This document shows positions 17,672-25,677 of a DNA stretch of 64,000 nt, in pieces. The position numbers and the translations under genes were made by a program. The notes under the pieces were generated by a model. The model was not told the DNA's origin. It searched no databases and saw only the letters and a list, made by a program, of their open reading frames with translations. Positions within the stretch are counted from its first letter, which is position 1. Every line of letters starts with the position of its first letter. Origin of the DNA: Aldehydirespirator sp965220645 (lineage in GTDB: Bacteria; Actinomycetota; Acidimicrobiia; Acidimicrobiales; Aldehydirespiratoraceae); assembly GCA_965220645.1 (NCBI GenBank), contig OZ244836.1, forward strand, positions 186,001-250,000, written 5' to 3'.

Positions 17672-18075
17672 CTGTCCTGCACTCTTGGTGCTGCTAAGGG
17701 CCGCAACTCGTCCACCCGGATTCCGCCAGGCAGGGAACTATCCGTCATAAATCGCGCGCGCCATCGGAATTCAGTGTGTTAGACTTCAGCCATGCACGAT
17801 ACTCGTCGCTCATCAAGGGCCGCTCGCGGCGCTGGCCAGGACTCCACAACAAGGCATTCCGGCCTCCACGCGCTGGAGGGCTTGCACGTCCTTGCCCCCT
17901 GCACTGAACATGCATGGGGTCGGATTGTAGCACAGACCCGCTCTCAGATCATGGAATCTTCCATGGTGGGCACTCCCACGCGCCGCGTGAAGCGGGTCGA
18001 GTCTACATCTGAGGGGAGCCGGCAGGCCCGAGATCGTGCTGCAAGATCCACAACTAGCCTTCGAAAGGAAGGACT
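17672..18075. other. divergent control region of XRE-ImmA and the Ubl operon
   Basis: No convincing gene; a 95-codon plus frame (17792-18079) overlapping the Ubl start by ATGA has no recognisable features. The region holds the 16-bp palindrome at 17950-17965 and is AT-richer than the backbone. AAGGAAGGA just before 18076 is a good ribosome site. Confidence 0.5.
17950..17965. promoter_or_regulatory. palindrome CATGGAATCTTCCATG, possible operator
   Basis: Two 7-bp arms (CATGGAA / TTCCATG) around TC, in the divergent region 110 bp before the Ubl gene. The position suits binding by the adjacent XRE-type regulator; no second copy was found. Confidence 0.35.
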
Positions 18076-18375
18076 ATGACTGACAAATCACAAAACTCCA
18101 CTGAACTACCAACGGAGGTACACACCATGAACGGTGACACACAGATCATCGTGAGCGGCCGCGAATACAAGGTCAAAGGCCCCACCGTCACTTACAAAGA
18201 GATCGTGGAGATCTGGAACAAGCTTCATGAATCCGAAGGAATACACATCATCGGTACTCCCGGCATCGACTACGAGGACGACCTGAAGGGCAAAGACGGA
18301 GTCCTCCTGCCGGGGAAGACCGTCGACGTCAAGGACGGGACCAGCTTCTCGGTGGACCCCGAACACGTCTCGTAA
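18076..18375 (+). CDS. single-domain multiubiquitin-type ubiquitin-like protein
   Basis: 99 aa from ATG 18076 (SD AAGGAAGGA); an internal ATG at 18127 also has GGAGG upstream. One beta-grasp-like domain covers about residues 22-95: IIVSGREYKV, TYKEIVEIWNKL, and the closing GVLLPGKTVDVKDGTSFSVDPE, the order of the bacterial multiubiquitin family (PF14452, from memory). The C-terminus is DPEHVS, with no Gly-Gly. Its stop overlaps the E1 gene start (TAATG), so the two are made together. It is presumably the modifier handled by that E1. Confidence 0.75.
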   Translation: MTDKSQNSTELPTEVHTMNGDTQIIVSGREYKVKGPTVTYKEIVEIWNKLHESEGIHIIGTPGIDYEDDLKGKDGVLLPGKTVDVKDGTSFSVDPEHVS

Positions 18376-19562
18376 TGGACCCCCTCGACACGTTCGGGGA
18401 GCAGGTCGGATTTACCGTCGAGGTCGAATCTGACGTTGTTCGGGCCGTTGGCGTCCCTTGTTTGCTACAGAACGGGAATGTCAGCCGTTGCACAATCGAG
18501 AAATCCTACGACCCTGCAAGCGGTCGACCAGACAAGCGCTTAGGTAACGCCCTCCATGCAGTGCGCATCCGGATCGACTCCACCGAAGCGCACGACAGTC
18601 TCGTCTACAACGCCGACGGAACAACTATCGGCAACTGGGTCCGGGGTGACAGGTCTACGTGGGCAGACATCTCCGTCAGGAAAGGCAGCCAGAATAGACC
18701 AGAAGATGATCTTGCACCCAAGGATGTGATATATCGATATGCTAAACGTATAGTTGGTGCTGTTGCTGCCTCTAATGGCTCATCCCTGATTTCTCTTGTA
18801 GCTTCAGACCTCTTCAAGATCCCCAACACCTTTGAAGCACGATCCGGTATCGCTCCCGTTCAGGACCGCATCCGCCATACGCGCATCGCCATCATCGGCG
18901 TAGGTGGCACGGGTGCCCACATCCTGGACCTCTTGGCCAAGGCGCCCGTCGAGATCCATCTTCTGGATTCCGATGACCTCGACTGGCACAACTTCATGCG
19001 AGCGCCGGGCGCCCCGACCACAGCCGAGATCGAGTCACAAGACGACGAGCCTCTCACCAAGGTCGCCTACTATCACGCCAAGTACTCGTCTTTCCGAGAT
19101 GGCATCCACGCCCACGCCATCCAGGTGGACAGTCCGCTCCAGTTCGCGGAGTTCCTCGAAGCCCATCCCATTGACTTTGCATTCGTGTGTATCGACCAGC
19201 TGCCCGATGACGACTCACCGCGTCAGGATGCTGTCTACGAGGCGCTCTCGGAGGCAGGCATCCCGTTCATAGATTCCGGTGTGAGCATCACGGTGGACGG
19301 CACCGCCATCAGTGGTGCAATAACCACCAGCTTCTACCCCGCGGGCTCCATGGAGTGGAAGGATGCCATACCGAATGCGCGCGCTCATGGTGATCTTCCC
19401 GGCTATCGAAACGTCCAGCTCCCGGAAGTGAATGCGATGGCGGCATCCCTAGCCGTGATGGAATGGCGGCGACGCACAGGGCAATACATCTCAAGATCCG
19501 ATTCCTTCCTCCACCGATTCCGGCTTGAGGGCCCTCGGATCGTCCTACCCCCCAAGGAGTGA
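18375..19562 (+). CDS. E1-like ThiF-family adenylyltransferase
   Basis: 395 aa from ATG 18375. The N-terminal 150 residues resemble the domain I know as DUF6791. The ThiF/E1 fold begins at about 168: IAIIGVGGTGAHI (Gly-loop 175-180), LLDSDDLDWHNFMR (acidic residues and the adenylate-contacting Arg), and FVCIDQLPDD. Family role: ATP-dependent adenylation of a ubiquitin-like C-terminus. Only three cysteines exist (C29, C39, C272), so C272 is the one in the E1 domain that could form a thioester; no zinc CxxC is present. An AT-rich stretch around 18715-18800 differs from the rest of the gene. Confidence 0.82.
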   Translation: MDPLDTFGEQVGFTVEVESDVVRAVGVPCLLQNGNVSRCTIEKSYDPASGRPDKRLGNALHAVRIRIDSTEAHDSLVYNADGTTIGNWVRGDRSTWADISVRKGSQNRPEDDLAPKDVIYRYAKRIVGAVAASNGSSLISLVASDLFKIPNTFEARSGIAPVQDRIRHTRIAIIGVGGTGAHILDLLAKAPVEIHLLDSDDLDWHNFMRAPGAPTTAEIESQDDEPLTKVAYYHAKYSSFRDGIHAHAIQVDSPLQFAEFLEAHPIDFAFVCIDQLPDDDSPRQDAVYEALSEAGIPFIDSGVSITVDGTAISGAITTSFYPAGSMEWKDAIPNARAHGDLPGYRNVQLPEVNAMAASLAVMEWRRRTGQYISRSDSFLHRFRLEGPRIVLPPKE

Positions 19563-20017
19563 CACCTCTGAGGCTCCGTCCCATCTTCGTAGACCTGTTG
19601 CCTGAACCGGCCTCGATCAAGGACGGCGAACTCTGGATCAGCCACAAGCACCGGACGGTCAACTTGCGTTGCCCATGCGGTTGCGGCCACCTGACCGTCC
19701 TGACTCTGCATCCAAGCCGGTGGCACGTCCGTTTTGATGGCAAGACCGTCTCGCTCGACGGTCCCACAGGCGGGTCCGTCTGGGCTAGTTCCGGCTGCGG
19801 CAGCCACTACTTCATACGGAACAACACAGTCATTTGGGGAGGGCGGATCGATCCGGACCGACATGACGAATACGCGTACGTCGAGCGGGAACGGCTGCTC
19901 GCATCTCAACCGAGCAATGTGCCGCCTCGCTCATGGCTTAGCCGTATGTTCCACTTTCCATCGCTCCGGAAACGGCGAGATTCCTACAGCCCGCGGGGAG
20001 GCAGCCAATCCAGTTAG
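19559..20017 (+). CDS. DUF6527-like cysteine-rich protein of the Ubl operon
   Basis: 152 aa from GTG 19559, overlapping the E1 stop by GTGA. Core features are GELWISHKHRTVNLRCPCGCGHLTVL and SGCGSHYFIRNNTVIWGG, which match my memory of DUF6527 (cysteine cluster CxCxC and C-x-SHY). A zinc-binding fold is likely. The family is found beside multiubiquitin and ThiF genes; whether it acts as an E2-like transferase is not known. The operon encodes no classical E2 or JAB peptidase. Confidence 0.72.
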   Translation: MTPLRLRPIFVDLLPEPASIKDGELWISHKHRTVNLRCPCGCGHLTVLTLHPSRWHVRFDGKTVSLDGPTGGSVWASSGCGSHYFIRNNTVIWGGRIDPDRHDEYAYVERERLLASQPSNVPPRSWLSRMFHFPSLRKRRDSYSPRGGSQSS

Positions 20018-20172
20018 CAGCCTGCTGCTGTAACGAACAGTTGTTCGCCACTCAGAATGTTGCAAACTCGGCGTTGAAGTTCAGGCTGAGCCACTAGACG
20101 GATTCGCGGTGGGCCAACCGAGCCATCTAGGAATTCGGCAGCGGCATGAGATCCGGTAACGGAGAGATAACC

Positions 20173-20427
20173 ATGGCGAAGATACGAGAGTTCTTGAAGG
20201 GTTGGCGCGAGGATCGCCGCAGGCGACGGAGAGCGGCCAGACCCTTTCGCTTCCCGTGGGCCATCGGCGTTGCTGCAGCGGTAGCCACGCTGTTCTTCTA
20301 CGACGAGGCGGACCCGAATGCTCTGAGTCTTGGGTTGGCAACGCTGATCACCGTGAACGCCGTCGTCGTCGGCCTCAGCTACGCGACGATGCAGAAGGTT
20401 CTATCGCTGACGGCCCGGACCGACTAG
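20173..20427 (+). CDS. small membrane protein upstream of the KAP NTPase
   Basis: 84 aa from ATG 20173 with GGAGA upstream. A basic N-terminus (REDRRRRRRAARPFR) is followed by two hydrophobic segments (about 27-45 and 52-73). It ends at TAG 20425, and the same frame continues openly into the KAP gene (ATG 20458). It may be the first half of one four-segment membrane module split by an amber codon. Confidence 0.6.
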   Translation: MAKIREFLKGWREDRRRRRRAARPFRFPWAIGVAAAVATLFFYDEADPNALSLGLATLITVNAVVVGLSYATMQKVLSLTARTD

Positions 20428-20457
20428 CGCGCATCGTACGCGCACGGCGTCACAGAC

Positions 20458-22041
20458 ATGGTCACCAACTCCTTGCTGGGCATTCTGGCAGGGATCGTGT
20501 ACTTGGTCTGGAATCCCCTCGGCGGAGTGCTCCTGCCATTTGCCGCCTTTGGTCTTGTGAGTGCTCCTGCTCTCTTGCCAGTGTTGGCGGCTCAGGAACG
20601 TAGAGCGCAGAAGGCAGAAGCGAATCTGGCTATAAAGAACCTGACAGACGACGACATGGATGAAGACACGCCGACAGATGAGGCAGGCTCAAGAGACTCC
20701 GGGCTGCCTCGTCTGCGCCGCCGCGAGTTCGTTGCCGATCCCTCCGACCCGTTCATGGACGATGTGTTGAAGCGAGAACCGCAGGTCAAGGCGTTCTGCG
20801 CCGTGGTAACGGGGGTCGCGGCCCCCGCCGTGCTTTCCCTTGACGGAGGCTGGGGGACCGGCAAGACCGCGTTCGTCAAGATGTGCTCGGCTTGGATGCG
20901 CTCGGAAGCCTCCCCGCAGCCTGATGTAGCTGTCGTGGAGTTCAACGCATGGACAGAGGGCTACACCGGCGAGCCGCTCAAGGACATCGTGGAAGCGGTC
21001 ACGAGCCAGATCACTGACGCCGACACCGAACGACGCAAGGACATAGCGCGGCGACTGGAGTTGCAGGCAGCACGAGTCGCTTCAGGGGGCATGGTCCCTG
21101 ATGCCATCGTCGCTGACGGGGTGGGGCCCCGCCGCGACATTGTTCGATTCAAGAAGACGCTCCGCAGCTTCGTCGCTGACGGCGGCGGGCGGCTGGTGGT
21201 GTTCATCGATGAGCTGGACCGCTGCCGTCCCGACTACGCCATCGGTGTGTTGGAGAAGGTCAGGCACATCTTCGACGTCGCCGGAGTCGTAGTTGTACTC
21301 GCCGTGAACCGTGAAGCGCTCGAACACGCCGTCGGAGAATTGCACGGCTCCAGGGACGTCGCTGAGCGCTACATGCGACGGTTCGTGGACCAAGCGACAC
21401 GCCTGACCGACCCCAGCCGTGACACGACCAAGAAGTTCCTGGAGCACCTCTACCAGGAAGCGGGCATCAGCTCACGCATGAAGCAAAGGAACTACGGGCG
21501 TCTCATGTTCGAGGCGCTGGCAAGGCCAGAGCACTCAAGCTTGCGCGACCTCGAACAGGCTGTGCATCGTGCGGCCTTCGTGTTCGCATCGATCCCACGA
21601 GGCTCCGATGACGACTCCGACCCGATGTGGGCGTCGGAACAGGCGGCGATGACGCTGATGATCCTCCGGGAGGTGAACCGGGAGGCGTACCGCAGATTCG
21701 TGAGCGGCTACGGGGACGCGTTCGATGCAGCGCGGGGCTTGAGAGCCACTCCTCCTGGCGGATCGACGCTCAATGTCACAGAAGCGGTCCTCCAACGAAT
21801 GGAGCTGGCACTGCTGCTTGCCAAGCGCAGCGGCGTGGAACCGATGCTGAACGACCAGTTCTGGAATCGCTATGACGAGGCAGGCCTCGAAGAGCACGGA
21901 AAGAAGATGCAAGAGCTGTACGGGAGGTTCTTGGGCCGCATCCTCGATGACGAGCCAGACATCGAGCATCTGGCGGGTCTCATCGAGATGACCGCCTTCG
22001 ACCCGCCAAGTAAGCCAGACGCTCTAGACGTCGCGGCCTGA
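20458..22041 (+). CDS. KAP-family P-loop NTPase with N-terminal membrane segments
   Basis: 527 aa from ATG 20458. Two hydrophobic segments lie at about 5-43. The KAP NTPase domain has the P-loop GGWGTGKT (130-137), FNAWTEGYTGEPL, and Walker B LVVFIDELDR (246-255) followed by RCRPDYAI, typical of the family. KAP NTPases are membrane-associated ATPases, several of them in phage defence and plasmid exclusion systems. It precedes the nuclease-like gene by 12 nt. Confidence 0.88.
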   Translation: MVTNSLLGILAGIVYLVWNPLGGVLLPFAAFGLVSAPALLPVLAAQERRAQKAEANLAIKNLTDDDMDEDTPTDEAGSRDSGLPRLRRREFVADPSDPFMDDVLKREPQVKAFCAVVTGVAAPAVLSLDGGWGTGKTAFVKMCSAWMRSEASPQPDVAVVEFNAWTEGYTGEPLKDIVEAVTSQITDADTERRKDIARRLELQAARVASGGMVPDAIVADGVGPRRDIVRFKKTLRSFVADGGGRLVVFIDELDRCRPDYAIGVLEKVRHIFDVAGVVVVLAVNREALEHAVGELHGSRDVAERYMRRFVDQATRLTDPSRDTTKKFLEHLYQEAGISSRMKQRNYGRLMFEALARPEHSSLRDLEQAVHRAAFVFASIPRGSDDDSDPMWASEQAAMTLMILREVNREAYRRFVSGYGDAFDAARGLRATPPGGSTLNVTEAVLQRMELALLLAKRSGVEPMLNDQFWNRYDEAGLEEHGKKMQELYGRFLGRILDDEPDIEHLAGLIEMTAFDPPSKPDALDVAA

Positions 22042-22053
22042 CGGACGCAGCAG

Positions 22054-22962
22054 GTGGTGACCAAGATGTTCACGGACGACGAAATGGACGAGATCATCGC
22101 TAGCGCTCAGGCTCTCACCGACATGCCAGCCGAAGAGCGCCGGGCGGCGGACCTGTTGAAGGAACTGTTGGGCGGCGAGTACACCCCACGCGATACCGCC
22201 GGTGCGCAAGGGATGCACGACTTCGACCTGCAGCTCGATGACGGGAGAACCCTCGCAGTGGAGGTCACCACCGACACATCCAGCGTCGACATGGCCTTCC
22301 AGGATCAGCTCCAGCGAATCAGTCCGCTCGACGTAACGGGACTGACCCGGGTGTGGCGTGTGAACCTTGCAACCCCTGGCGACGGCCCCGACGACCGGCG
22401 GGCGAGCCGCAAGCGCGTGACGACGCTCCAAACAGAGTTGCCCGACATCCTCCTACACCTCGAAGTAGCCGGGCTGACGAAACTGAGTGTGCCGCGCGCC
22501 GCGTACCGAGACGATCACCCGGCTCAAGAAAAGCTGAGAGATCTCGGCGTGCAGCTGTGTTTCTCGTACGACGCCTCGCCCGACGAGAACCCGCGAGTGC
22601 TCTTTGGACGTGCTTCGCTCAGCGGTCACACCGGGCCGAGCATGATCGCGGTAGCGGTGAACGAGAGCTTGTTGAACAAGGTCGAAAAGCTCGTCCAGGC
22701 CAAGGCCGCCGGAGCGGCTGAGGCCCACCTGTTCCTCTGGTTGACTTTCGGGCAGGAGCACAAGCGAGGAGCCAATGCGATTCCCTTCCGAAAGCATCTC
22801 GGCCTAACGGGGTTGGAGCAGATCGACTTGCAAGGCATCGACGCGGTCTGGGTCGCCGTTGACGCCGGTCCAGGTCACGCCCCCGACTGTCGACACCACT
22901 GGCCCATCCTGTGCTTCGACGCAGACGGATGGCACGACTGGCGGCTCAGGAGAAGCCCCTGA
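22054..22962 (+). CDS. unknown protein with nuclease-like N-terminal motif
   Basis: 302 aa from GTG 22054 (ATG 22066 possible). HDFDLQLDDGRTLAVEVTTDTS (about 56-77) has the D...ExT spacing of PD-(D/E)XK restriction-type nucleases, but I see no clear Lys. The rest contains VEKLVQAKAAGAAEAHLFLWLTFG and no other signature. With the KAP NTPase 12 nt upstream, a membrane NTPase-effector pair is possible; this is inference. Confidence 0.55.
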   Translation: MVTKMFTDDEMDEIIASAQALTDMPAEERRAADLLKELLGGEYTPRDTAGAQGMHDFDLQLDDGRTLAVEVTTDTSSVDMAFQDQLQRISPLDVTGLTRVWRVNLATPGDGPDDRRASRKRVTTLQTELPDILLHLEVAGLTKLSVPRAAYRDDHPAQEKLRDLGVQLCFSYDASPDENPRVLFGRASLSGHTGPSMIAVAVNESLLNKVEKLVQAKAAGAAEAHLFLWLTFGQEHKRGANAIPFRKHLGLTGLEQIDLQGIDAVWVAVDAGPGHAPDCRHHWPILCFDADGWHDWRLRRSP

Positions 22963-23101
22963 CCCCGACTCTGTCACGTTGGGCGCTGTGGGCCTACGTC
23001 GCCCGGTGCTGCAGCCTGTAGGCCACGTAGCCATCTGGAGCGCACACGAGGCCACCGGGGCCAGCCCCGACGCTCCTGGCACGGAAGGCGCTTCGCTGAG
23101 T
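22963..23101. other. convergent gap with repeat copy C
   Basis: Contains copy C (23030-23059) between the nuclease-like gene and a minus-strand unknown. Nothing else seen. Confidence 0.5.
23030..23059 (+). repeat. island direct repeat, copy C (short)
   Basis: 30 bp matching part of copy A (16425-16454) at 28 positions, including GGAGCGCACACG. The same frame gives HLERTRGHR. Confidence 0.55.
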
Positions 23102-23602
23102 TCAGGCAGCCAACTGCTCGGTTGAATCCGACAGCGGGTGATGCTCTGAGCAGTAGTACCGGGCATGGTCGCTGATGACCCGGCCGGCAGCGACCTCTTG
23201 ACAGTTCGGCTGGCTGCACCATCGGATATTCCTCGGATTGCGGCATCCTCGCGGGTGGTGTGCACGCCGCTGGTGGCGGGCCGTGATGCGCTTCCAGCTC
23301 TCCAATACCTTGAACCACTCGCTCATCTGGTGGTCCAAGTGATCCTTCTCGTCGGACTCTGGCGGCGGCTCCACCTTCAACAAGAAGAACGAAGCGAGCA
23401 CTCGGCACACGGGCGCGGGCAGTACCCGACCCCAGCACGACGGCTCAACAAACGGGAGCGTGTCGTCACTCCCGCCCCATGCCTGGGCGTTGAACCAGTA
23501 CCCGAGCGCCAGCCACCACGTGAACGGCTTCCATCGCCGGATGGCGTCGGCAACCATGATCGCTGCCAGGCCACCCAAGAACGTCATCAGCCCCTGGAAC
23601 AT
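23102..23602 (-). CDS. membrane protein with C-terminal Cys/His motif
   Basis: 166 aa from ATG 23602. Two hydrophobic segments near the N-terminus (LMTFLGGLAAIMVADA, FTWWLALGYWFN) are followed by a soluble part ending in WCSQPNCQ...YYCSEHHP, a likely zinc site. I recognise no family. Follows the gene at 24002 after 34 nt on the same strand. Confidence 0.5.
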   Translation of the reverse strand: MFQGLMTFLGGLAAIMVADAIRRWKPFTWWLALGYWFNAQAWGGSDDTLPFVEPSCWGRVLPAPVCRVLASFFLLKVEPPPESDEKDHLDHQMSEWFKVLESWKRITARHQRRAHHPRGCRNPRNIRWCSQPNCQEVAAGRVISDHARYYCSEHHPLSDSTEQLAA

Positions 23603-23636
23603 CGCAGACCTCCCGAGTCGAGTCTGCTGGCTGGCC

Positions 23637-24002
23637 TCACGGCGCTCCTCCGAGCCGATTGATCTTCTGTATCAGCTTGTCGGCCTGCTTCTTGTCCTTC
23701 ACGATGGTCGCGAGCGTGCCGTTGGGATCACGGTGAAACGCCCGACTCATCCTCTCGTGATACACCTGAGTCGCATGCTCGGACCAGCGAGCGCGGCAGA
23801 ACATGCAGAAGTAGTCCAAGGTGCCGACGTATGTTTCGAAGGCGTACTTGACCTCCATCGCCGTGTGGCCCGGCTCGGCCTGTGCCGGGTCCATCGCGAC
23901 AATGTGGGGGCATACGCTCTGCAACTGGCCGAGCAGCCGCCGCCGCTTCCGGAGGTCTCGTTCTGTGCCGGAATCTTGATACTGGTATCCGAAACGGAGC
24001 AT
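23637..24002 (-). CDS. unknown protein with CxxC motif
   Basis: 121 aa from ATG 24002. LDYFCMFCRARWSEH suggests a metal-binding or redox CxxC. The C-terminus KDKKQADKLIQKINRLGG is a charged helix. The upstream frame ends 10 nt before, downstream 34 nt separate it from the membrane protein, so an operon is likely. Confidence 0.5.
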   Translation of the reverse strand: MLRFGYQYQDSGTERDLRKRRRLLGQLQSVCPHIVAMDPAQAEPGHTAMEVKYAFETYVGTLDYFCMFCRARWSEHATQVYHERMSRAFHRDPNGTLATIVKDKKQADKLIQKINRLGGAP

Positions 24003-24012
24003 GGGCCTGAAC

Positions 24013-24450
24013 CTAGGTCCGTCTCAGCGACGGGTTGGTGATCGAACGCTGGCGCTTGCAGTTCATCTCTGCACCTTCCTCCAGGAGCAGCTTCCGTAGC
24101 GGCTCCAGCGGTTCCAACCGTCGGAAGGCCATCTTGCTGGCCGCGTGGGAGGTGGGAGCCAGCCGTCCGGCGACGCCTGCTGCCAACTCGACGGCGACCC
24201 CTGCTGTATCGGGGTGCTCCACCATGATGCGGTCTAGGCAGCCAAGGTCCACTGGTCGTCCTTGACGTAGGTGCGCGGAAGGCGACTCCGTCGGCGTGTC
24301 AGGGGCCGCTGGTACATCCTGACCCGCACTCGCCGCCATCGTCGGCGGTGGTGCGGCAGATGCCGCTTCGTGGATACGGGCACGAGTGCCCTCCTCTCTG
24401 CTGTCCGCCCTGTTGGGGGGCGTGCTGTCAGCCTTGTGATGCGACAGCAC
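24013..24450 (-). CDS. doubtful hypothetical protein
   Basis: 145 codons from GTG 24450. The N-terminal half is Pro/Ala/Ser-rich and may not be coded; the C-terminal half (DLGCLDRIMVEHPDTAGVAVELA, RRLEPLEPLRKLLLEEGAEMNC) looks like real helical protein. Close spacing to the gene at 24002 is the best support. Confidence 0.3.
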   Translation of the reverse strand: MLSHHKADSTPPNRADSREEGTRARIHEAASAAPPPTMAASAGQDVPAAPDTPTESPSAHLRQGRPVDLGCLDRIMVEHPDTAGVAVELAAGVAGRLAPTSHAASKMAFRRLEPLEPLRKLLLEEGAEMNCKRQRSITNPSLRRT

Positions 24451-24716
24451 CTAGATGTTGGCAGATGGCCCGACGCAGGGCGCGGATCCCATGTACGCGC
24501 CACGGCCCCCGACAGCAGAGACACCGGGGGCCGTGGACTTTCGACCTAAGGGCACACAGCCACTCAGCTCGCCAACGGCCGCAAGTGTAGGAGTGGCGTC
24601 GTCGGGATCGGTGGATGCCGGACCCGATCCGGGAGCGGTCTTGGCCTCGGCTCTCCGTCCTCTTGGGAAGCCCCGACGCTGCGCTCCGTGGCCCTATCTG
24701 GGCCCTATGGACGCTC

Positions 24717-24790
24717 CCTCGATGGCGCTGCGGCCTGTCTGCCGCGCAGCCACCGGGAGCGCACACGCAGCCGCCTGGGATCGACACGGA
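24717..24790 (+). repeat. island direct repeat, copy B
   Basis: 74 bp, 59 identical to copy A (16393-16466), ungapped. Several differences fall at third positions of the shared frame LDGAAAC, suggesting an originally coding sequence. Confidence 0.6.
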
Positions 24791-24870
24791 GGCCATCGAG
24801 AGCTGACCGCACGCTCCGCCACGACGCTCTCCGCTAGCGATAGCGGCCTTCGCTTCCTCTCACTGCAGCA

Positions 24871-25332
24871 GTGCACGTTTTGGCCAGAATTGAACAACCT
24901 GGAGGTGCTAGGTTGTCACGCCAAACCCCTAGGTCAACGCCGGTTTCTGGTCACTCAAGCTGGCTGCAACCGCCTCCAAGAATGGGCAGCCCCCTACCCG
25001 TTCGATGGGCTAGGGGGTCGGAGATCGCGGCGAACATCGACGTCAAACGAACTGACGAAGTATCCACAGTGTGTGATGTGTCAAGACATAGGAACATCGC
25101 GAACCCACGAACGTGGGTGGAGTTCCTGCCTAGCGGCGCCCGCGACCGCTTCGCTGAGGAGCTGACCCGGACACTGCTTGCGGCGGCCTCGGTAGACCTC
25201 TACGCGTCCGTCGCGCAACTAGTGCGCGAATGGAAGGCGACAGCCGAGATTCACGCCGACCCTGAACTCGCTCGCCAGCTCACCGGGCCCCTGGAGGCTG
25301 CCGGCGACATCGTCGCCGTCCCGGCCGGCTGA
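24871..25332 (+). CDS. possible antitoxin-like fragment
   Basis: The open frame is 153 codons but only the last 80 look coded (SRHRNIANPRTWVEFLPSGA to AAGDIVAVPAG). No good start with ribosome site was found. Similar tails occur in small proteins next to toxin genes, but no toxin lies adjacent. Annotated because the C-terminal half has a consistent protein-like composition. Confidence 0.35.
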   Translation: MHVLARIEQPGGARLSRQTPRSTPVSGHSSWLQPPPRMGSPLPVRWARGSEIAANIDVKRTDEVSTVCDVSRHRNIANPRTWVEFLPSGARDRFAEELTRTLLAAASVDLYASVAQLVREWKATAEIHADPELARQLTGPLEAAGDIVAVPAG

Positions 25333-25677
25333 GCGCTGCCCACTCCGGCCACCCCAAAGCAACCGGGTAAGTCTTCCTATCGCCTGCGGGCAGCAGCGCC
25401 CGCGAACTGCTTGAACGGATTGAGCGGGAGGGAGCGCCCGCTGATCGGGACGCCGCAGCGGAGGCTCTGAGGTTCCTTCCTGCCGAGGGTAAACCCAGCG
25501 TTCGGCAAGTCCGTGATGCTCAGGCCGCTCTAGGAGGAAGCCCGGTCGTGACGACCTGGAGCGCTTTGGACGACTTACACGACTCAGCGCCTTGCTCGGC
25601 GGCACAGTCCAGCGGCCGGTGGGGCTGCGGACGGCTGGCGCCGGCGCCGGTGGCGCTCGGCCGTTACGGTCCGGTGT

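Larger units (their letters stand above)
24451..25677. other. gene-poor stretch with repeat copy B and coding fragments
   Basis: Two fragments look coded but not intact. One (within 24871-25332, plus) ends RTWVEFLPSGARDRF...LVREWKATAEIHADPELARQL and resembles the tail of antitoxin-type proteins. The other (about 25377-25600, plus) reads ARELLERIEREGAPADRDAAAEAL then VRQVRDAQAALG, without a start. The region appears to be decayed genes between the operons and vsr. Confidence 0.4.

Noticed and set aside
17792..18079. 95-codon plus frame overlapping the Ubl start by ATGA
   Set aside because: No ribosome site, low-complexity composition and no family features; the Ubl has its own strong site.
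24455..25165. 236-codon plus frame
   Set aside because: Overlaps decayed sequence and repeat B, changes composition along its length and has no domain.
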